Position numbers and translations under genes: made by a program. A stretch of DNA of 64,000 nt from Chelonoidis abingdonii. Lineage: Eukaryota; Chordata; Testudines; Testudinidae. The notes below the pieces were generated by a model, which searched no databases, was not told the origin of the DNA, and saw only the letters and a list, made by a program, of their open reading frames with translations. The DNA is taken from NCBI RefSeq assembly GCF_003597395.2, contig NC_133770.1:7903834-7967833 (forward strand), in the 5' to 3' direction. Positions 1-10,440 of the stretch are shown in pieces (positions within the stretch are counted from its first letter, which is position 1; each line of letters starts with the position of its first letter).

Positions 1-954
1 GATAGAAGGGAAATTGTGTTGTTTGTCCTTGCCTATTTAAACTTTTTTTAAAAAACCTGCATTCTGGAAAATATTACACTCGCAAGAGGAGGACGCGACA
101 AAAACAGCACCCCTCTGGGTTTGCTCTCAGCCTGAACTAGATGGAAAGGCCTTTGCAAGGGACAAGTGCTTGCTTGGTTGCATAGCAGGACTGCAGTTGC
201 TTTCTGGTTTTATTATGCAGACTAGGCAGCATTCTCCAGTTTAGTACATTATATTTTTTGTGAATTTAGTCCATATCCTTTTATACTTCCCTCCCACCCC
301 CTTCATCAGTCCCAGACAGGTTCCCCCCATCACTCTCTTAGAATGGTGATTATCACTTTTTATTACTGGGGTTGACCCTGGATATTAAACCTGATTTTTC
401 CAGTTGCGAGGACTGGCGTGTTAGAGTGAGCGACCTCAAACTGATGCTGAGCAAAGTTGAACCGGCCCAGAAGCATGGAAACACTACCTCGTAGTCAGTG
501 ACGCTGGGGCAAGCGATAGGAGAGCAACTGCTGAGTGATGCTGCCTGAGGAAGCATCCCCCTTGCAGGTTCAGGCGTGGTGGTCAAGTCGGGGAGATGGA
601 CTCGCTTAATGGTGCTGCAGCTTTTGTGACCTTCACTGGCTGAAGTCCTGTATCCAATGTAGTAGGAGTAGTGCTGAGAAGGGTCTAGCATCAGAGAAGG
701 CCAAGTTTGGCTTATATGGGAATCTTCATATTCAGACAGGGGACTGATGAAGATACGAAGGAAAACAATGTGAATTTTAATGGGGTGAAAGGTGCTAGCC
801 TATTTGATATCTAGGAGAGGACCCTCAGGAGAGGATGGAGACAGTGTGACCAGATTCCAACTGATTGTGGGGGGACAAAGAATGCCAAAAAAAAGAAGAA
901 AACCAACCAGAAATGGGGGTTCACGTCACAGGGTCAAACAAGGGATCCAGAGGG
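1..954. other. Single-copy DNA, no gene seen
   Basis: No coding exon, RNA gene or recognisable repeat head is visible. Open frames here are short, lack family motifs and have no splice-site context. The last part (about 800-954) may be a degraded 5' extension of the CR1 fragment that follows. Confidence 0.5.
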
Positions 955-1377
955 GGACACTGAGTGAAAGACTCCAATCTGTTTAGCTTCACAAAGAGAA
1001 GTTAAGGAGTGTGTTGCTCACAATCTATCAGTACTTATAAGGGAAACAGAAATTGGATAACAGATGGCTCTTCGATATAGCAGACAAAGGTCTAACAAGT
1101 TCCAATGGCTGGAAATTGAAGCCAGACGAAGTCAGGCTAGAAATAAGGCACAATTTTTTTTTTTTAACAGAGAGAGTAATTAACCATTGGAACAATTTAC
1201 CAAGGGTTGTGGTGGATTCTCCATCACTGGAAATTTTTAAATCACGACGGGATGTTTTCCTAAATATATACGCAGTAGTTCAAACAGGAATTAATTCAGG
1301 GCAGTTCTTTGGCCTGTGTTATGCAGGAGGTCAGACTAGATGATTACAGTGGTCCCTTCTGTCTTTAGACTCTATAA
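955..1377 (+). mobile_element. CR1-type LINE, 3' fragment
   Basis: The translated segment at 1053-1343 keeps the C-terminal signature of the CR1 ORF2 protein: a run resembling FxTERVINHWNNLP and then SPSLEIFKSR. It is followed by the typical 3' end (GGTCAGACTAGATGATTACA, then GGTCCCTTCTG). Reverse transcriptase and endonuclease domains are missing, as expected for a 5'-truncated retroposed copy. A T-run at about 1150-1163 has expanded inside the reading frame. The subfamily differs from the copies at 32.1 and 46.8 kb: it has INHWNNLP where they have VKHWNGLP. Confidence 0.85.
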
Positions 1378-1386
1378 GTAGCTTTC

Positions 1387-1702
1387 AAGGGTACATCTAC
1401 ACTGCAAAGAAAATCCCATGGCACCAAGTCTCAGAGGCAGGGTCAATAGACTCAGGTTCATGGGTCTTGGGCTGCAGGGCTAAACACAGCAGTATGGGTG
1501 TTCCTGTTCGGGCTGGAGCCTGGGCTCTCCCCTCACTGAATTGCAGAGGCCGGGCTCCAGCCCGAGCCTCAGCCCGAGCCTGAACATGCACTTGTCTATT
1601 TTTAGCTCTGCAGCCTGAGCCCCGTGAGCCTGAATCAATTGACATGGGTTGGTATTGCAGACTTGGTATTGCAGGTTTTTCTTTGCAGTGGAGACAAACT
1701 CC
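1387..1702. mobile_element. Miniature inverted-repeat transposon, TACACTGCAAAG ends
   Basis: The left end (CAAGGGTACATCTACACTGC) and the reverse complement of the right end share the block ACTGCAAAGAAAA as imperfect terminal inverted repeats. The interior is GC-rich, with repeated GCCCGAGCCT units and no coding capacity. The ends resemble those of the larger TIR elements at 37.2 and 50.7 kb. Confidence 0.6.
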
Positions 1703-1824
1703 AAGGCCCCCAAGTAGAGCTGGGCAGACAATGGATTTTCCATCCCATAAACATTTTTGAGGTTTCCATTTTTTCCCCCATTCTGCATCAGGATGGGATG
1801 AAACTTAGCTCTTTTGATGTGTTT

Positions 1825-1930
1825 CACACACACACACAAAATGGAGAGACCCACCCCATGGTAGCCAGTAGCCCAGTTGGTAGGGCACTCATTGGGCATT
1901 TGGGACTGGAATCTGGTTTGTTTAGGTGAT
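1825..1930 (+). mobile_element. CA run plus tRNA-like SINE head remnant
   Basis: A short CA run near 1830-1840 is followed by TAGCCCAGTTGGTAGGGCAC, which resembles the A-box side of a tRNA-derived SINE. The B box is weak, so this is a tentative call. Confidence 0.3.
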
Positions 1931-2080
1931 TGGGCAAATGCATGGCCAGAGCCAAACAAACAAAATAATCTAAACAAAGGTGAAACGATGAGTTTGGGTA
2001 GCAGGAGAGAATCATCCAACATCCTAATCAGGAATGAGGAGTTCTTCATCTCGATGCATCCTGTCCGAGGTCTCTAAATG

Positions 2081-2558
2081 TAACATAAGAACATAAGAAT
2101 GTCCCTACTGGGTCAGACCAAAGGTCCATCTAACCCAGTACCTTGTGTTCCCTCAGTGGCCAGTGCCAGTGCCCCAGAGGGAATGAACAGAACAGGGAAT
2201 CATCAAGTGAGCCATCCACTGTTGCTCATTCCTAGCTTCTGGCAAACAGAGGTTAGGGACACCATCCCTGCCCATCCTGGCTAATAGCCACTGATGGACC
2301 TATCCTCCATGAATTTTTCTAGTTCTTTTTTTAACCCTGTTATGGTCTTGCCTTCACAACATCCTCTGGCAAGGAGTTCTACAGGTTGACTGTGTGCTGT
2401 GTGAAGAAATACTTCCTTAATTTGTTTTAAACCTGCTCCCTGTTCATGTCATTGGGTGACCCCTAGTTCTTGTGTTTTGAGAAGCAGTAAACAGTTTCTT
2501 TTCTACTTTCTCCACACTAGTCATGATTTTACAGACCTCAATCATATCTTCCCTTAGC
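2081..2558 (-). mobile_element. CR1-type LINE, 3' end
   Basis: Read on the minus strand, this is the 3' terminal part of a CR1 element: the last ORF2 codons, then an untranslated tail ending in the ATTCTTATGTTCTTATG-type terminus at the low-coordinate end. The phrases GGTCAGACCAAAGGTCCATC and GGAGTTCTACAGGTTGACTG recur in the copies at 31.4, 40.5, 51.2 and 59.4 kb. No intact reading frame survives. Confidence 0.9.
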
Positions 2559-2764
2559 ATTGACAAAATGTATGTTGGCTTGCCCACTAGTTGATAAAAG
2601 CCTGCTATTGCTGCCAGCTAGCAAAATTACTCATTTAACTCAAGTGGCAGCAGTCTGTGTTATGGCTTCAAACTCTGCTGAAGGTTTATTACAGCAGCCC
2701 TATTTCTGATCCATCAGCCAGTGGCACCATCATGGGCTACAACCCACTGAGTCTCTCCTTGGCT

Positions 2765-2855
2765 TAGGAGAGATGAAGTGGGTATTCACCCATGAAAGCT
2801 CATGCTCCAAAACATCTGTTACTCTATAAGGTGCCACAGAATTCTTTGCTGCTTT
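2765..2855 (+). mobile_element. Short hammerhead-bearing retroposed unit with 11-bp TSD
   Basis: This 91-bp segment is bounded on both sides by the exact 11-bp repeat TCTCCTTGGCT (2754-2764 and 2856-2866), a target-site duplication. The same unit occurs at 41799-42890. Each carries a hammerhead-like fold at its 5' end and the shared phrases ACATCTGTTA and CTATAAG at mid-unit. Penelope-like elements and retrozymes are the known mobile families that carry such ribozymes; which one this derives from is inference. Confidence 0.7.
2770..2807 (+). ncRNA. Degenerate hammerhead ribozyme motif
   Basis: The order of parts is that of a minimal hammerhead. A core box at 2770-2776 reads GAGATGA where CTGATGA is required. 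Stem II GTGGGT/ACCCAT follows (2778-2783 with 2788-2793, loop ATTC, one G-T wobble), then GAAA at 2794-2797. A two-base-pair stem III GC-TCAT-GC and the expected cleavage dinucleotide TC (2806-2807) complete it. The first two core bases are changed, so cleavage is not expected. A long closing stem I is not evident within one unit. Confidence 0.6.
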
Positions 2856-2866
2856 TCTCCTTGGCT

Positions 2867-4204
2867 GTCATCCAGAAAGGAAGAACGCACCCATTTTCTG
2901 GGACATTGAGAAGATCTGCTTCTCCTGATGTCAATTGCTCTATATGGCAGTCAGACTGAGTGGACTCACAGACACTTGTTTACAGCTAAGCAGCCACGTA
3001 GGTCCTACAACAACAAACAGGGTCCTACCCCACCAGCAATCATGGAAGCAGCTGCAGAACCATGAAGGAGGAGTGGGGTAGCTGCTGCTGGTGTGCAAAG
3101 GTGTGAGATGTAACTGCAGAGACAAAAGGGCAAAGTCCATCTTGGAGGGCCAAGGACAGCTCAGAATCGGCTGCAGTGAACAATCATCAGTTGTGTTCCC
3201 CATGTGGCCAACTCTTGGGAATTCGACTGGGATTCTCATGCTGTTTCTTAAAGCTCCATCTACTGGATTCATGTGCATAATGGGAAAATCCTCAGTTTTC
3301 ATTTTTAAAAAAAATTTTCTAGGCCTCATGAGTGCAGAGAAAAGCCTCAAAAAGATGACCCCCGTGCACCCTCAAGCCTCAAAATCCAGGAAGCAAATAA
3401 AAAGAACCCCCAATGTATTATTTTAAAGATCTTCTGACTTTTAAGCCATGTTCATGATTCTGGAAGGCTCTGAGGTGGCAGCACTTTGTTACCGTTTTGC
3501 CACCTTGAAATAAAAGAGGCTTTAATGGGAAGAACAATACAAGGGGCGATATTTGGAGTATCTAATGTAAGTGAAATGCATAAGGCCCTGGCCCTTTAAT
3601 TAAACTTGCACACAACCCACAGCTGTTGTCAATGGGGCACGTATGTGATGGCAGATGATGATCATTAGTACCGAAGAGAGAACTGCCAGGAAACACACAG
3701 GCCCTTAAGTGAGAGGGCTTTAGCTTGTCATGACAAAGGCTCATTTATTATACGCAGCTAATCTTGGGCAGTGTCTATAAAATACGGTATCTCTTCTTGA
3801 AACTTTGCTGACTGAAGAAGCCACTTCAACCTTCTGCAGCCGTAACCTTGTCATGTGCATTGACGGAGGCCAGAACAATGCTGTGGGCCCTCTGGGAGGT
3901 TATGGGGTCTCCAGGCTGTTCCTTTAATTAGCCTGCTGATAGCTCAGGAGAACTTCCTGCCGCAGTTCATGGTGGGACAGGGTAAAGGCCGCTGAAACAG
4001 TACAATGCGGAGGAGGCATTGTTTACTCAAAGAGACGGCCCTATAATCACTGTGCTGCCTTTGGAAAGCGCAAGGGGAGTGAAAAGGAGGCCCGGCCGCT
4101 ACCGTCATTGCTATTTATAACTGGGTGGGGGAAGAGGAGAATGCCGATAGTGCAGAAAGGCAGCTCCTGCTGTGATAGTAGAGGAGGAATTTCTCTTTTT
4201 GGGC
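2867..4204. other. Single-copy DNA; 3440-4160 looks like a conserved noncoding block
   Basis: No coding exon is recognised and no known repeat phrase is seen. From about 3440 to 4160 the sequence is compositionally complex, lacks decayed repeat signatures, and contains homeodomain-type TTTAATTA cores at 3595-3602 and 3912-3919. That is a reason to suspect a conserved noncoding element, not proof of one. Confidence 0.3.
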
Positions 4205-4205
4205 C

Positions 4206-4272
4206 TGATCCAAAACCCACTGGAGTTCATGGAGAGACTCCCATTTATGTCAGTGGGTTTGATCAGGCCCTG
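4206..4272. repeat. Hairpin (foldback) repeat, GATC-CCACTG type
   Basis: The left arm CTGATCCAAAACCCACTG pairs with the right arm CAGTGGGTTTGATCAG, differing by a two-base gap. It belongs to the same small foldback family as copies at 6905, 14222, 48265, 49498 and 62052, all containing a variant of GACTTCAATGG. Confidence 0.7.
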
Positions 4273-5744
4273 TGTTTCCATGAGTAGAGATGTAGGGCCA
4301 GATCCTGGCCCCCAGGAGGACCTCTTTGCCGCCTTTCAGTGGTAGAAAAAGGGACCTAACACTGCCCTATCTGAGTAGCTGAGGATTCCCTTAGCATAGT
4401 GGAATTTCCAGGGGACACAGGCTTGATGTCTCACCCCATCTCTCTCAGCCTCACTACAGGGGGTCAAATAAGGGACAGTTAGGAGGGTGGGCAGAAAGGC
4501 CATGCCACAATGCTCATATTGATCCCCTGCTGGTGTAATGGCTCCTTGGGGGGGAGCTCTTACAAGCTGGCACAACTTAGAACAGCCCCGAGGCCGCTCT
4601 AAATTATTCTAGGAGCTGTGCTGGCTCCAGGATGGTCACAGGATCAGAGCAGAGCAAATGTTGGGCTCCAAAACCTGAAAGTTTTGATCTGATTTTTCTC
4701 TCACTGAAGTCCAAGTTGAAACTCACAGTGACTCAAACAAGGCAGGACTCACACACTCACACACAATGAGAAACAACCCAAAGAGCTTAGCACCAGCACG
4801 GACAAGACAGACTCATCAGCCCCCATTTTACAGATAATGGAGTGAGGCACAGAGCAGCCAAATGACTCGGGCAGTCTGAGTGATCTCCCAAGGCACAGGC
4901 CAATTCAACAGCAATGTATTATTTAAGTCCTCTTCTGAGAGCAGGAGAAGGGGTGGGTGGGTGTGTCAATCACATGGTACAGCAACTCTCTGTTGAGGTT
5001 TTGGTTTCCTGTGCAAGCTGTACCTGTTCCTGGTTTTAGTTCTCGTGGTCCTTGGTTCAGTCCCCCTGTATGCACAGCGCTTGATGGAATGGAAAGCTTC
5101 TGACAGAACCGCTGTGACGCGGTTTATTGGGTAAATAATACTATTCGCCAAGTATGCATAACCATGCTGCATGTTTAACCAGATTATTACTATACCTGCA
5201 AAATGCCCCATGTGTAAACAGTCGGTCCTAAATCTGTGTTATTGGCAGAAGGCAGGTGCTGACCCTGAACAAGAAACTCCAGTTATCTGGGTAAATAGTC
5301 CACAACTTATAATCTGCCAGGAAAGATTTGATTTAAGATTTTTTTAAATTGAATTCTCTTTAGTTTTTAGGGAAGAGGGGGAGGTAAAGGGGAAAGAGCC
5401 TTTTAAAAATATGTAAAATTGTATTAAATAGGTGACACATGAGGCCTGATTCAACGTCTGCTGACCTAAATAGAAAGCCCTCTGGATGTCAGTGAGCTTT
5501 GAAAAAGGCCTGCATTGACTCACAGTTGAGGTCTGTCGAGTTTTGCTGTTGACTTCAATAGGGCTAAGATTGTACCCCAAGTGTCTGGGTCAATTTCTTT
5601 TCTTGGATAGACATGTGGCTCAAATTCTGGGGCTGGGCACAGTCCTGTTAAGACGGTATTTGTGTTTGAGTCGTGTTAGTTATATCAGTTGCAGCAAGGT
5701 ACCCTATGTTATCAAACATGGGTGCCTAATGTTAAACTTTCCTA
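4273..5744. other. Mostly single-copy DNA with one CORE-SINE remnant
   Basis: A decayed minus-strand CORE-SINE lies at about 4790-4890 (CCCATTTTACAGATAATGGA, then AGGCACAGAGCAG). Another degraded hairpin repeat sits near 5440-5575 (GGCCTGATTCAACG, then GACTTCAATAGGGC). Nothing else is recognised and no exon is seen. Confidence 0.4.
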
Positions 5745-6025
5745 CTCCACACAAGGCTGTTCTTGCAGTTCAGCCAGGGAGCTAGGCCTCAGAAACACTT
5801 ACGTTCAAGGCCTGGTTCTACCCCGTGCTCCTTGTGTCACCCTAGGCAAGATGTTTAGTATCTCTGTGTTTTGGTTCCTTAGCTGTAAAACAGGGATAAT
5901 AAGCAATCCTTTGTGTGTTTTGTCTTCTTAGACTGGAAGAAGGGGGAGGGGTGATGTACGTGCATAGTAATTAGCACAATGGGGTCCTGGTCTCTATGTG
6001 CTACTGTCATACAACTATTAATAAA
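5745..6025 (+). mobile_element. CORE-SINE / MIR-like element
   Basis: It contains the MIR-type phrases TCACCCTAGGCAAGATGTTT and CCTTAGCTGTAAAACAGGGA, then a tail with TAGCACAATGGGGTCCTGG and AATAAAT. This element type is tRNA-derived at its head and ends in an L2-like tail; only body and tail remain here. Confidence 0.75.
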
Positions 6026-6032
6026 TCCACGT

Positions 6033-6175
6033 TTATGCTCCTAAACAAACGGCCTGGTTTTCAGAGGTGCTGGGCACTTGCACTGACTTCCCAGGGAGCT
6101 GTAGGTGCTCAGAACTCTGGGATACCATTTCTATGTGCCTAAATAGTGAGATTAAGGAGCCAATGAGGAAACCAG
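6033..6175. repeat. Degraded foldback repeat
   Basis: The phrases TTTTCAGAGGTGCTGGGCAC and GTGCCTAAATAGTGAGATTA resemble the arms of the 52.5-kb foldback element. Arms are too decayed to define the ends. Confidence 0.35.
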
Positions 6176-6263
6176 GTTGGAAAAGTTTGGCCTCTGTCTC
6201 TCTAGCTTTACTCAGGTATACACATCCCTGTCTGCCGATCTCCATCTGTTGTCTTTTGCCTTA

Positions 6264-6470
6264 GGGCAGTGTTTCCCCAACTTGGGATGCTGCTTGTTTA
6301 GGGAAAGCCCCAGGCGAGCTGGGCCGGTTTGTTTACCTGCCCCGTCCGCAGGTCCGGCCGATCACGGCTCCCACTGGCCGTGTTTCGCTGCTTCAGGCCA
6401 ATGGGGGCTGCTGGAACCGGCGCGGGCCAAGGGATGTACTGGGGCACTTGGAGCGATCCCTAAGGGTATG
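6264..6470. mobile_element. GC-rich hAT-like miniature element, one half
   Basis: It begins with CAGTGTTTCCCCAACTTGGG, a hAT-style terminus, and runs into a CpG-rich body (GGTCCGGCCGATCACGGCTC). The full family member would fold back on itself. Here only one arm is recognisable and the right terminus is missing, so target-site duplication cannot be tested. Confidence 0.55.
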
Positions 6471-6904
6471 AATGAGTAGCTCAAGAACCTGCTAGGAGTG
6501 CAAGACATCATGACAGTGACATCAAGAAGACAGCGCTCTCAGGCACTGAGTGAATTTTACAAAAAGTCAAAGAAGAATGGGGGCATTTGAGCACCTACCA
6601 TGCAGGAATGGTGCAGAGGGGTTTAACAAACCTCCCGACTACCCAAACCTACAGAGTCGTTTCACAGTCAGGATTTATTGGTGACTCCTGGGGATAAACT
6701 TTAGGCAGTTGCTTTCCCCTTTGTAGGCTTCAAGATCTTGCGTGTTGCAAAGGCTACTTGTTTAAAACATAAATCTCCATGATGTAACAAAGAGGGATGA
6801 TGATAATCATAAATAATGAGTGTATTTGTAGATAGATAGACACAGGCCAAATTTTTCCAACCTGTGCGTGTGTGTGTGTGTGTATTCATGCATGCTTGCC
6901 ATTT
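6471..6904. other. Unassigned DNA with a short TG repeat
   Basis: The only clear structure is a (TG)n microsatellite at about 6865-6883. The rest shows no repeat family, exon or RNA gene. Confidence 0.5.
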
Positions 6905-6988
6905 ATGGGCCAGATTCCCAGCTGTCATAGATTGGTTTAGCTCCATTGAAGTCAATGCCAATTCACACCAACCAGGGATCTGGCCCCA
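6905..6988. repeat. Hairpin (foldback) repeat
   Basis: The ends GGGCCAGATTCCCAGCTG and CCAGGGATCTGGCCCC are inverted copies, and the centre contains TTGAAGTCAATG. It is a single-unit relative of the tandem array at 14.2 kb. Confidence 0.7.
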
Positions 6989-7994
6989 AATGTCTTTATT
7001 ATTCTCAAGTCTTCAATGTGAAATGAGACATTTTCTTCGTAAGAGTGGAGCTTTGATGAGTGCAAACGATTTGGGTGGTCTAAATACAATATAAACTGAT
7101 ACCTTGAGGGAACAATAATGGCGTTCATGATGTCATCGTTCTGAATTGCTTCCTCTGGGGCTTTGTCTAGCGACTTGCCAGTGCTCCCATAGCAAAGAAA
7201 TCGGGGCTGACGCTCAAGAGAACCGTGATTTTTGCATATAGCGAACTTCAGGCTGGGACACATAAAAATGCCACTTCATCAGTTCTTTCGGTTTAAAAGC
7301 TCAGATCCCATTAAATACCCATTTTCATGTCTTCACATTTATATCAACATACTATTGAATTGGAAATTCCTTAAACCCATTTTAAAGTCTCGCTTCGCAT
7401 CTATAAACCCACATCTGTTCTGGCTGGAGGTTCCCTGATCTTGGCATAGATTTCAGTTACCAACTTACCACCTATATAGTTTGGATGTGTAATGCGACTT
7501 TTTTTTTCATAGGCCATTACAGCACACACTAACTGTTTTTCTTCTTCTCTTTCTTTTTCTGCTCTACAGCTTCTCAAAAAAAAAAGCACAGCCCTTCCAA
7601 ATTATTGGCCATGTCCCTAATTTGTTTTCAGATTGATTGGGTCACTGTTGCCATGTCAACAAAACAGAATTTCCTTCTGCAGGCCCTCCAATTTATAACA
7701 GCAGCCATGGTAATTTCCAATTGCTTTCAAGCTCCAGTTGGCAGCCAAGTGGTTGGTTTCATTGCCGGCAAATGTGTCAATCATAAGGAAGTGAATGAAA
7801 TGGCTAGGGCAAAGTGCCCCAAGCGAACAGAGGACTAATCTCTCTACATTTCATCTGGCCTAACAACTTTCACTTGCTTTGTTTTTTTCTTGTAACAACG
7901 ACAGTGGGAGAACCAGCAATATATTTTTAAAATAAAATGACCTGAGGGCAATGGGGTTTAATCAAAGGCTACTGTAGACGTGTAGACACACCCG
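6989..7994. other. Single-copy DNA; 7590-7860 is a candidate conserved element
   Basis: No transposon signature is seen. The part from about 7590 to 7860 is of normal complexity and holds an open frame of 77 codons without a recognisable domain, which I do not treat as a gene. It includes the X-box-like site listed separately and an AATAAAATGA stretch near 7930. It may be regulatory DNA. Confidence 0.35.
7647..7660. promoter_or_regulatory. RFX-type X-box-like site
   Basis: GTTGCCATGTCAAC matches the palindromic RFX binding consensus GTTGCCATGGCAAC at 13 of 14 positions. It lies in single-copy DNA. Binding or conservation cannot be judged from one sequence. Confidence 0.45.
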
Positions 7995-8652
7995 TGTGGC
8001 GCCTCCTGCTGGTGACTTCTGGGAATTAGCTCGATTCCTGCTCCTGAGCGCCCTCTGCAGGCCGGTGAGCTGCCTGTCCTCTGGCTCCCATGTCCCTCCC
8101 TGGACCTGGTGCCCTTTTACATGGGGTGCTTCCCCCTGGCAGTCACCCCTCGGTCTTAGGGTCTCCCCTCCCAGGGAAACCCCCACCCTCTATCCCCACC
8201 TTACCTCAGGGTATGGCTACTGCCAGTCATTGTCTAGCCCCATGCCCTGGGGCAGACTGCAGTATCAACCTACTCATTGCTGGCAAGGAGGGTTTGGACC
8301 TGCTGCCTTGGCCTACCCCTGGGCTGCCCTCTGCAACCCCCAGTACCTTTTAGCCCAATGCTAGGCCACAGCCTGGATCTTTCCAGGCTGGAGCTCCCCG
8401 ACTCCTCTGCCTTTCCCCAGCCCTTCTCCGCTCAGGTACTTTGTCTCTAGCTCCCTGCAGCCAGGCCCTTCTCCCAATACAGAGAGAGACTCTTGAGCCC
8501 CTGGCTCCCAGCCTCTTTATACAGGCCAGCTGTGGCCTGATTGGGGCGTGGCCCAGCTGCAGCCACTTCCCAGTCAGCCCATCTTAGTAGCTCCCAGCCA
8601 CAACCTTCCCCCAGGGCTGTTTTAAGCCCTTCAGGGCAGGAGAGGGTAAGCA
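7995..8652 (-). mobile_element. Solo LTR, GC-rich, minus orientation
   Basis: The segment reads like a solo LTR on the minus strand. It starts (plus coordinates) with TGTGGCGCCTCCTGCTGG and contains a promoter-like TATAAA on the minus strand at 8516-8521. The body is C-rich with no coding capacity, and the high-coordinate end is near GGGTAAGCA. No clear target-site duplication was found, so the ends are approximate. Confidence 0.5.
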
Positions 8653-8761
8653 TCCTGCTAAGCTAGTAATGGGTTGAGAGGAGGAGGTGGGAAGTCATAG
8701 GATCTACATGATGTGCTGATCTCTATGTGTGTGAGCACTATAAAGAGTGTGTGTAATGGTT

Positions 8762-9083
8762 AGGACTCTATCAAATTCACAGTCCATTCTGGTCAATTTC
8801 ATGGTTATAGGATTTTAAAAATTGTAAATTTCATGATTTCAGCTATTTAAATCTGGAATGTCATGGTGTTGTAATTATAGGGGTCCCACTATCATAACCT
8901 TGTGACCCCCCCAACCCTGCAACTCCTTTTGGGTTAGGATGCTCAATTTGAGAAACACTGGTCTCCCCCGTGAAATCTGTATAGTACAGGGTAAAAGCAC
9001 ACAAAAGACCAGATTTCACAGAGGAGAGACCAGATTTCACGGTTCGTGACATGTTTTTCATGGCCGTGAATTTGGTAGGGCTC
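8762..9083. mobile_element. Miniature inverted-repeat transposon, CAAATTCAC ends
   Basis: The left end GACTCTATCAAATTCACAGT is matched in inverse by the right end (CGTGAATTTGGTAGGGCTC). The interior repeats the phrase CCAGATTTCAC and has no open frame of interest. The target-site duplication is not resolvable. Confidence 0.65.
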
Positions 9084-9470
9084 TAGAAATGGCACGTGGA
9101 TAAGGTCTGTGTGTGTGAGAGAGAATAAGGCATGTGAATGTTTGCGTGCTCATTAATTTCTCTGTACCCAGGCAGATTAATTTGGTCATGCAATGGAGAG
9201 CTCTTTAAATCCTACCCTGAATAAAGCAGTCAGGGTACAGGCTGCGGGCTAGAGGTTTCAATCCTGTGAGCCTCCAGGAGAGAGCACAGAGTGTGTCTCT
9301 CTGTCTTCTGTAACATGCTGTAACAATTCTGAGAACAAAATGGCTTTACTTTCTGTGCCTAAGGAGAGATTTGAGCAACATAAGACCCTGATCCTGCAAA
9401 TACTTAAGCACAGGAGCGATTTTATACATGGGACTAGTCATATTGGTGTCAATGAAACGGCTCATACATG
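9084..9470. other. Unassigned DNA with a hairpin-repeat remnant
   Basis: From 9385 to 9465, CTGATCCTGCAAATACTTAAG with GGTGTCAATG resembles a degraded TTAAGCA-type foldback repeat (compare 33.98 kb). The rest is unassigned. Confidence 0.35.
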
Positions 9471-9534
9471 AAGATATTCAAGGTGCTTCAGTGTGTGCAA
9501 GCTCAAGGGCTAAAGAGTGGTCTTGTGGTAAACC

Positions 9535-9745
9535 ACTGGTTGAAATCTGGGTTTAGTTTAAAGCTCTGCCAGACTTCCTGTGTGACCTTTGGCAAGTCAC
9601 TTAGCCTCTTTCTGGCACAGATCCACATCTGCAAAAGGGGGATAGGCACCCTGCTCTCCTTCATAAGAGTGTTGTGAGAATCAGTGCATTAAAGACTGCA
9701 AAGCACTTTGAGATCTGAGTGCTACATAGGAACTAGGTATTATTA
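9535..9745 (+). mobile_element. CORE-SINE / MIR-like element
   Basis: Clear MIR phrasing is present: GTGTGACCTTTGGCAAGTCA, then CATCTGCAAAAGGGGGATA, GTTGTGAGAATCAGTGCATT and AAGCACTTTGAGATCTG, ending in TATTATTATTG. It is one of the best-preserved copies in the window. Confidence 0.85.
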
Positions 9746-9834
9746 TTGTCATCATTATGACACTGGTGCAAAGGCAGTTAATCCATCCCAGCAAACTGAT
9801 GGTGTTTTATTATTTGTAAACAATCTACCTGGCC

Positions 9835-9965
9835 CAGAGCCATGGATCAGGGTCCCATTGCGCTAGATGCTGTGTGCACAGAGAGCAAAGAGCCTCTGCT
9901 GCAAAGAACTTACCAGTATAAGATGAAAGACAAACTGGTGGATGCAACAGACAGATGGGGAAGCA
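9835..9965 (-). mobile_element. CORE-SINE tail fragment
   Basis: On the minus strand this is the tail portion with the genome-typical phrase for GGGTCCCATTGCGCTAGATG, followed by a GCAAAGAACTTACCAGTATA block. Related tails occur at 18.7, 20.8, 48.1 and 52.8 kb. Confidence 0.6.
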
Positions 9966-10009
9966 CAAGATAAAAATGAGACGCTATTGAGCAGCACGAA
10001 AGGGAGTAG

Positions 10010-10440
10010 TCAGAACTGGATGAAATTTCTTGGCTGGAACCTTTTTCATCAAAAAATGCAGATTCAGCAACACCAAAACTTTTCAAAAATTCAGGTCAGT
10101 TTCAAGGAATTGTTCATGGGGGGCGGGGGATGTGAAAAAGCTGAAAAGCTTCATTTCTGAAAGCAAAGTTGTGATTCTTCAGGTGGAAGCCACATTTTTT
10201 GTCTTGAAATTTCCTCCCACTTTATTTTTTTTAAATGAAAAACATCAACACACACAACCTTCTCCCCTCCCCCCTTACCCCGCTCACATTCACAACAGAA
10301 CATTTCATTTGTGGTCAAATGAAACAGTTGTGTGACCTGAAACTAATTGCTATGATGATGCACTTTTACTTTTTGATTTGCTGAAAATTTTGAAAAAAAT
10401 CGTGTTTTGAGCTCCACACAAAATTAATTCTTGTTTTCCA
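10010..10440. repeat. A/T-rich dispersed repeat, unclassified
   Basis: Runs built from TTTTCAAAAAT, GAAATTTC and CATCAAAAAATG variants resemble segments at 24.4-24.9, 53.7-54.0, 60.9-61.1 and 63.0-63.3 kb. It has no coding content. Ends are not defined. Confidence 0.45.

Noticed and set aside
744..766. CTGATGA followed by GGAAAA, a possible hammerhead
   Set aside because: No stem II hairpin can form between the two boxes and stem III is absent.
7269..7292. Minus-strand CTGATGAAGTGG, same start as the hammerhead units
   Set aside because: The following bases do not form stem II and no GAAA follows.
7605..7838. 77-codon open frame in a single-copy block
   Set aside because: No recognisable domain and no splice or promoter context; better explained as noncoding conserved sequence if anything.
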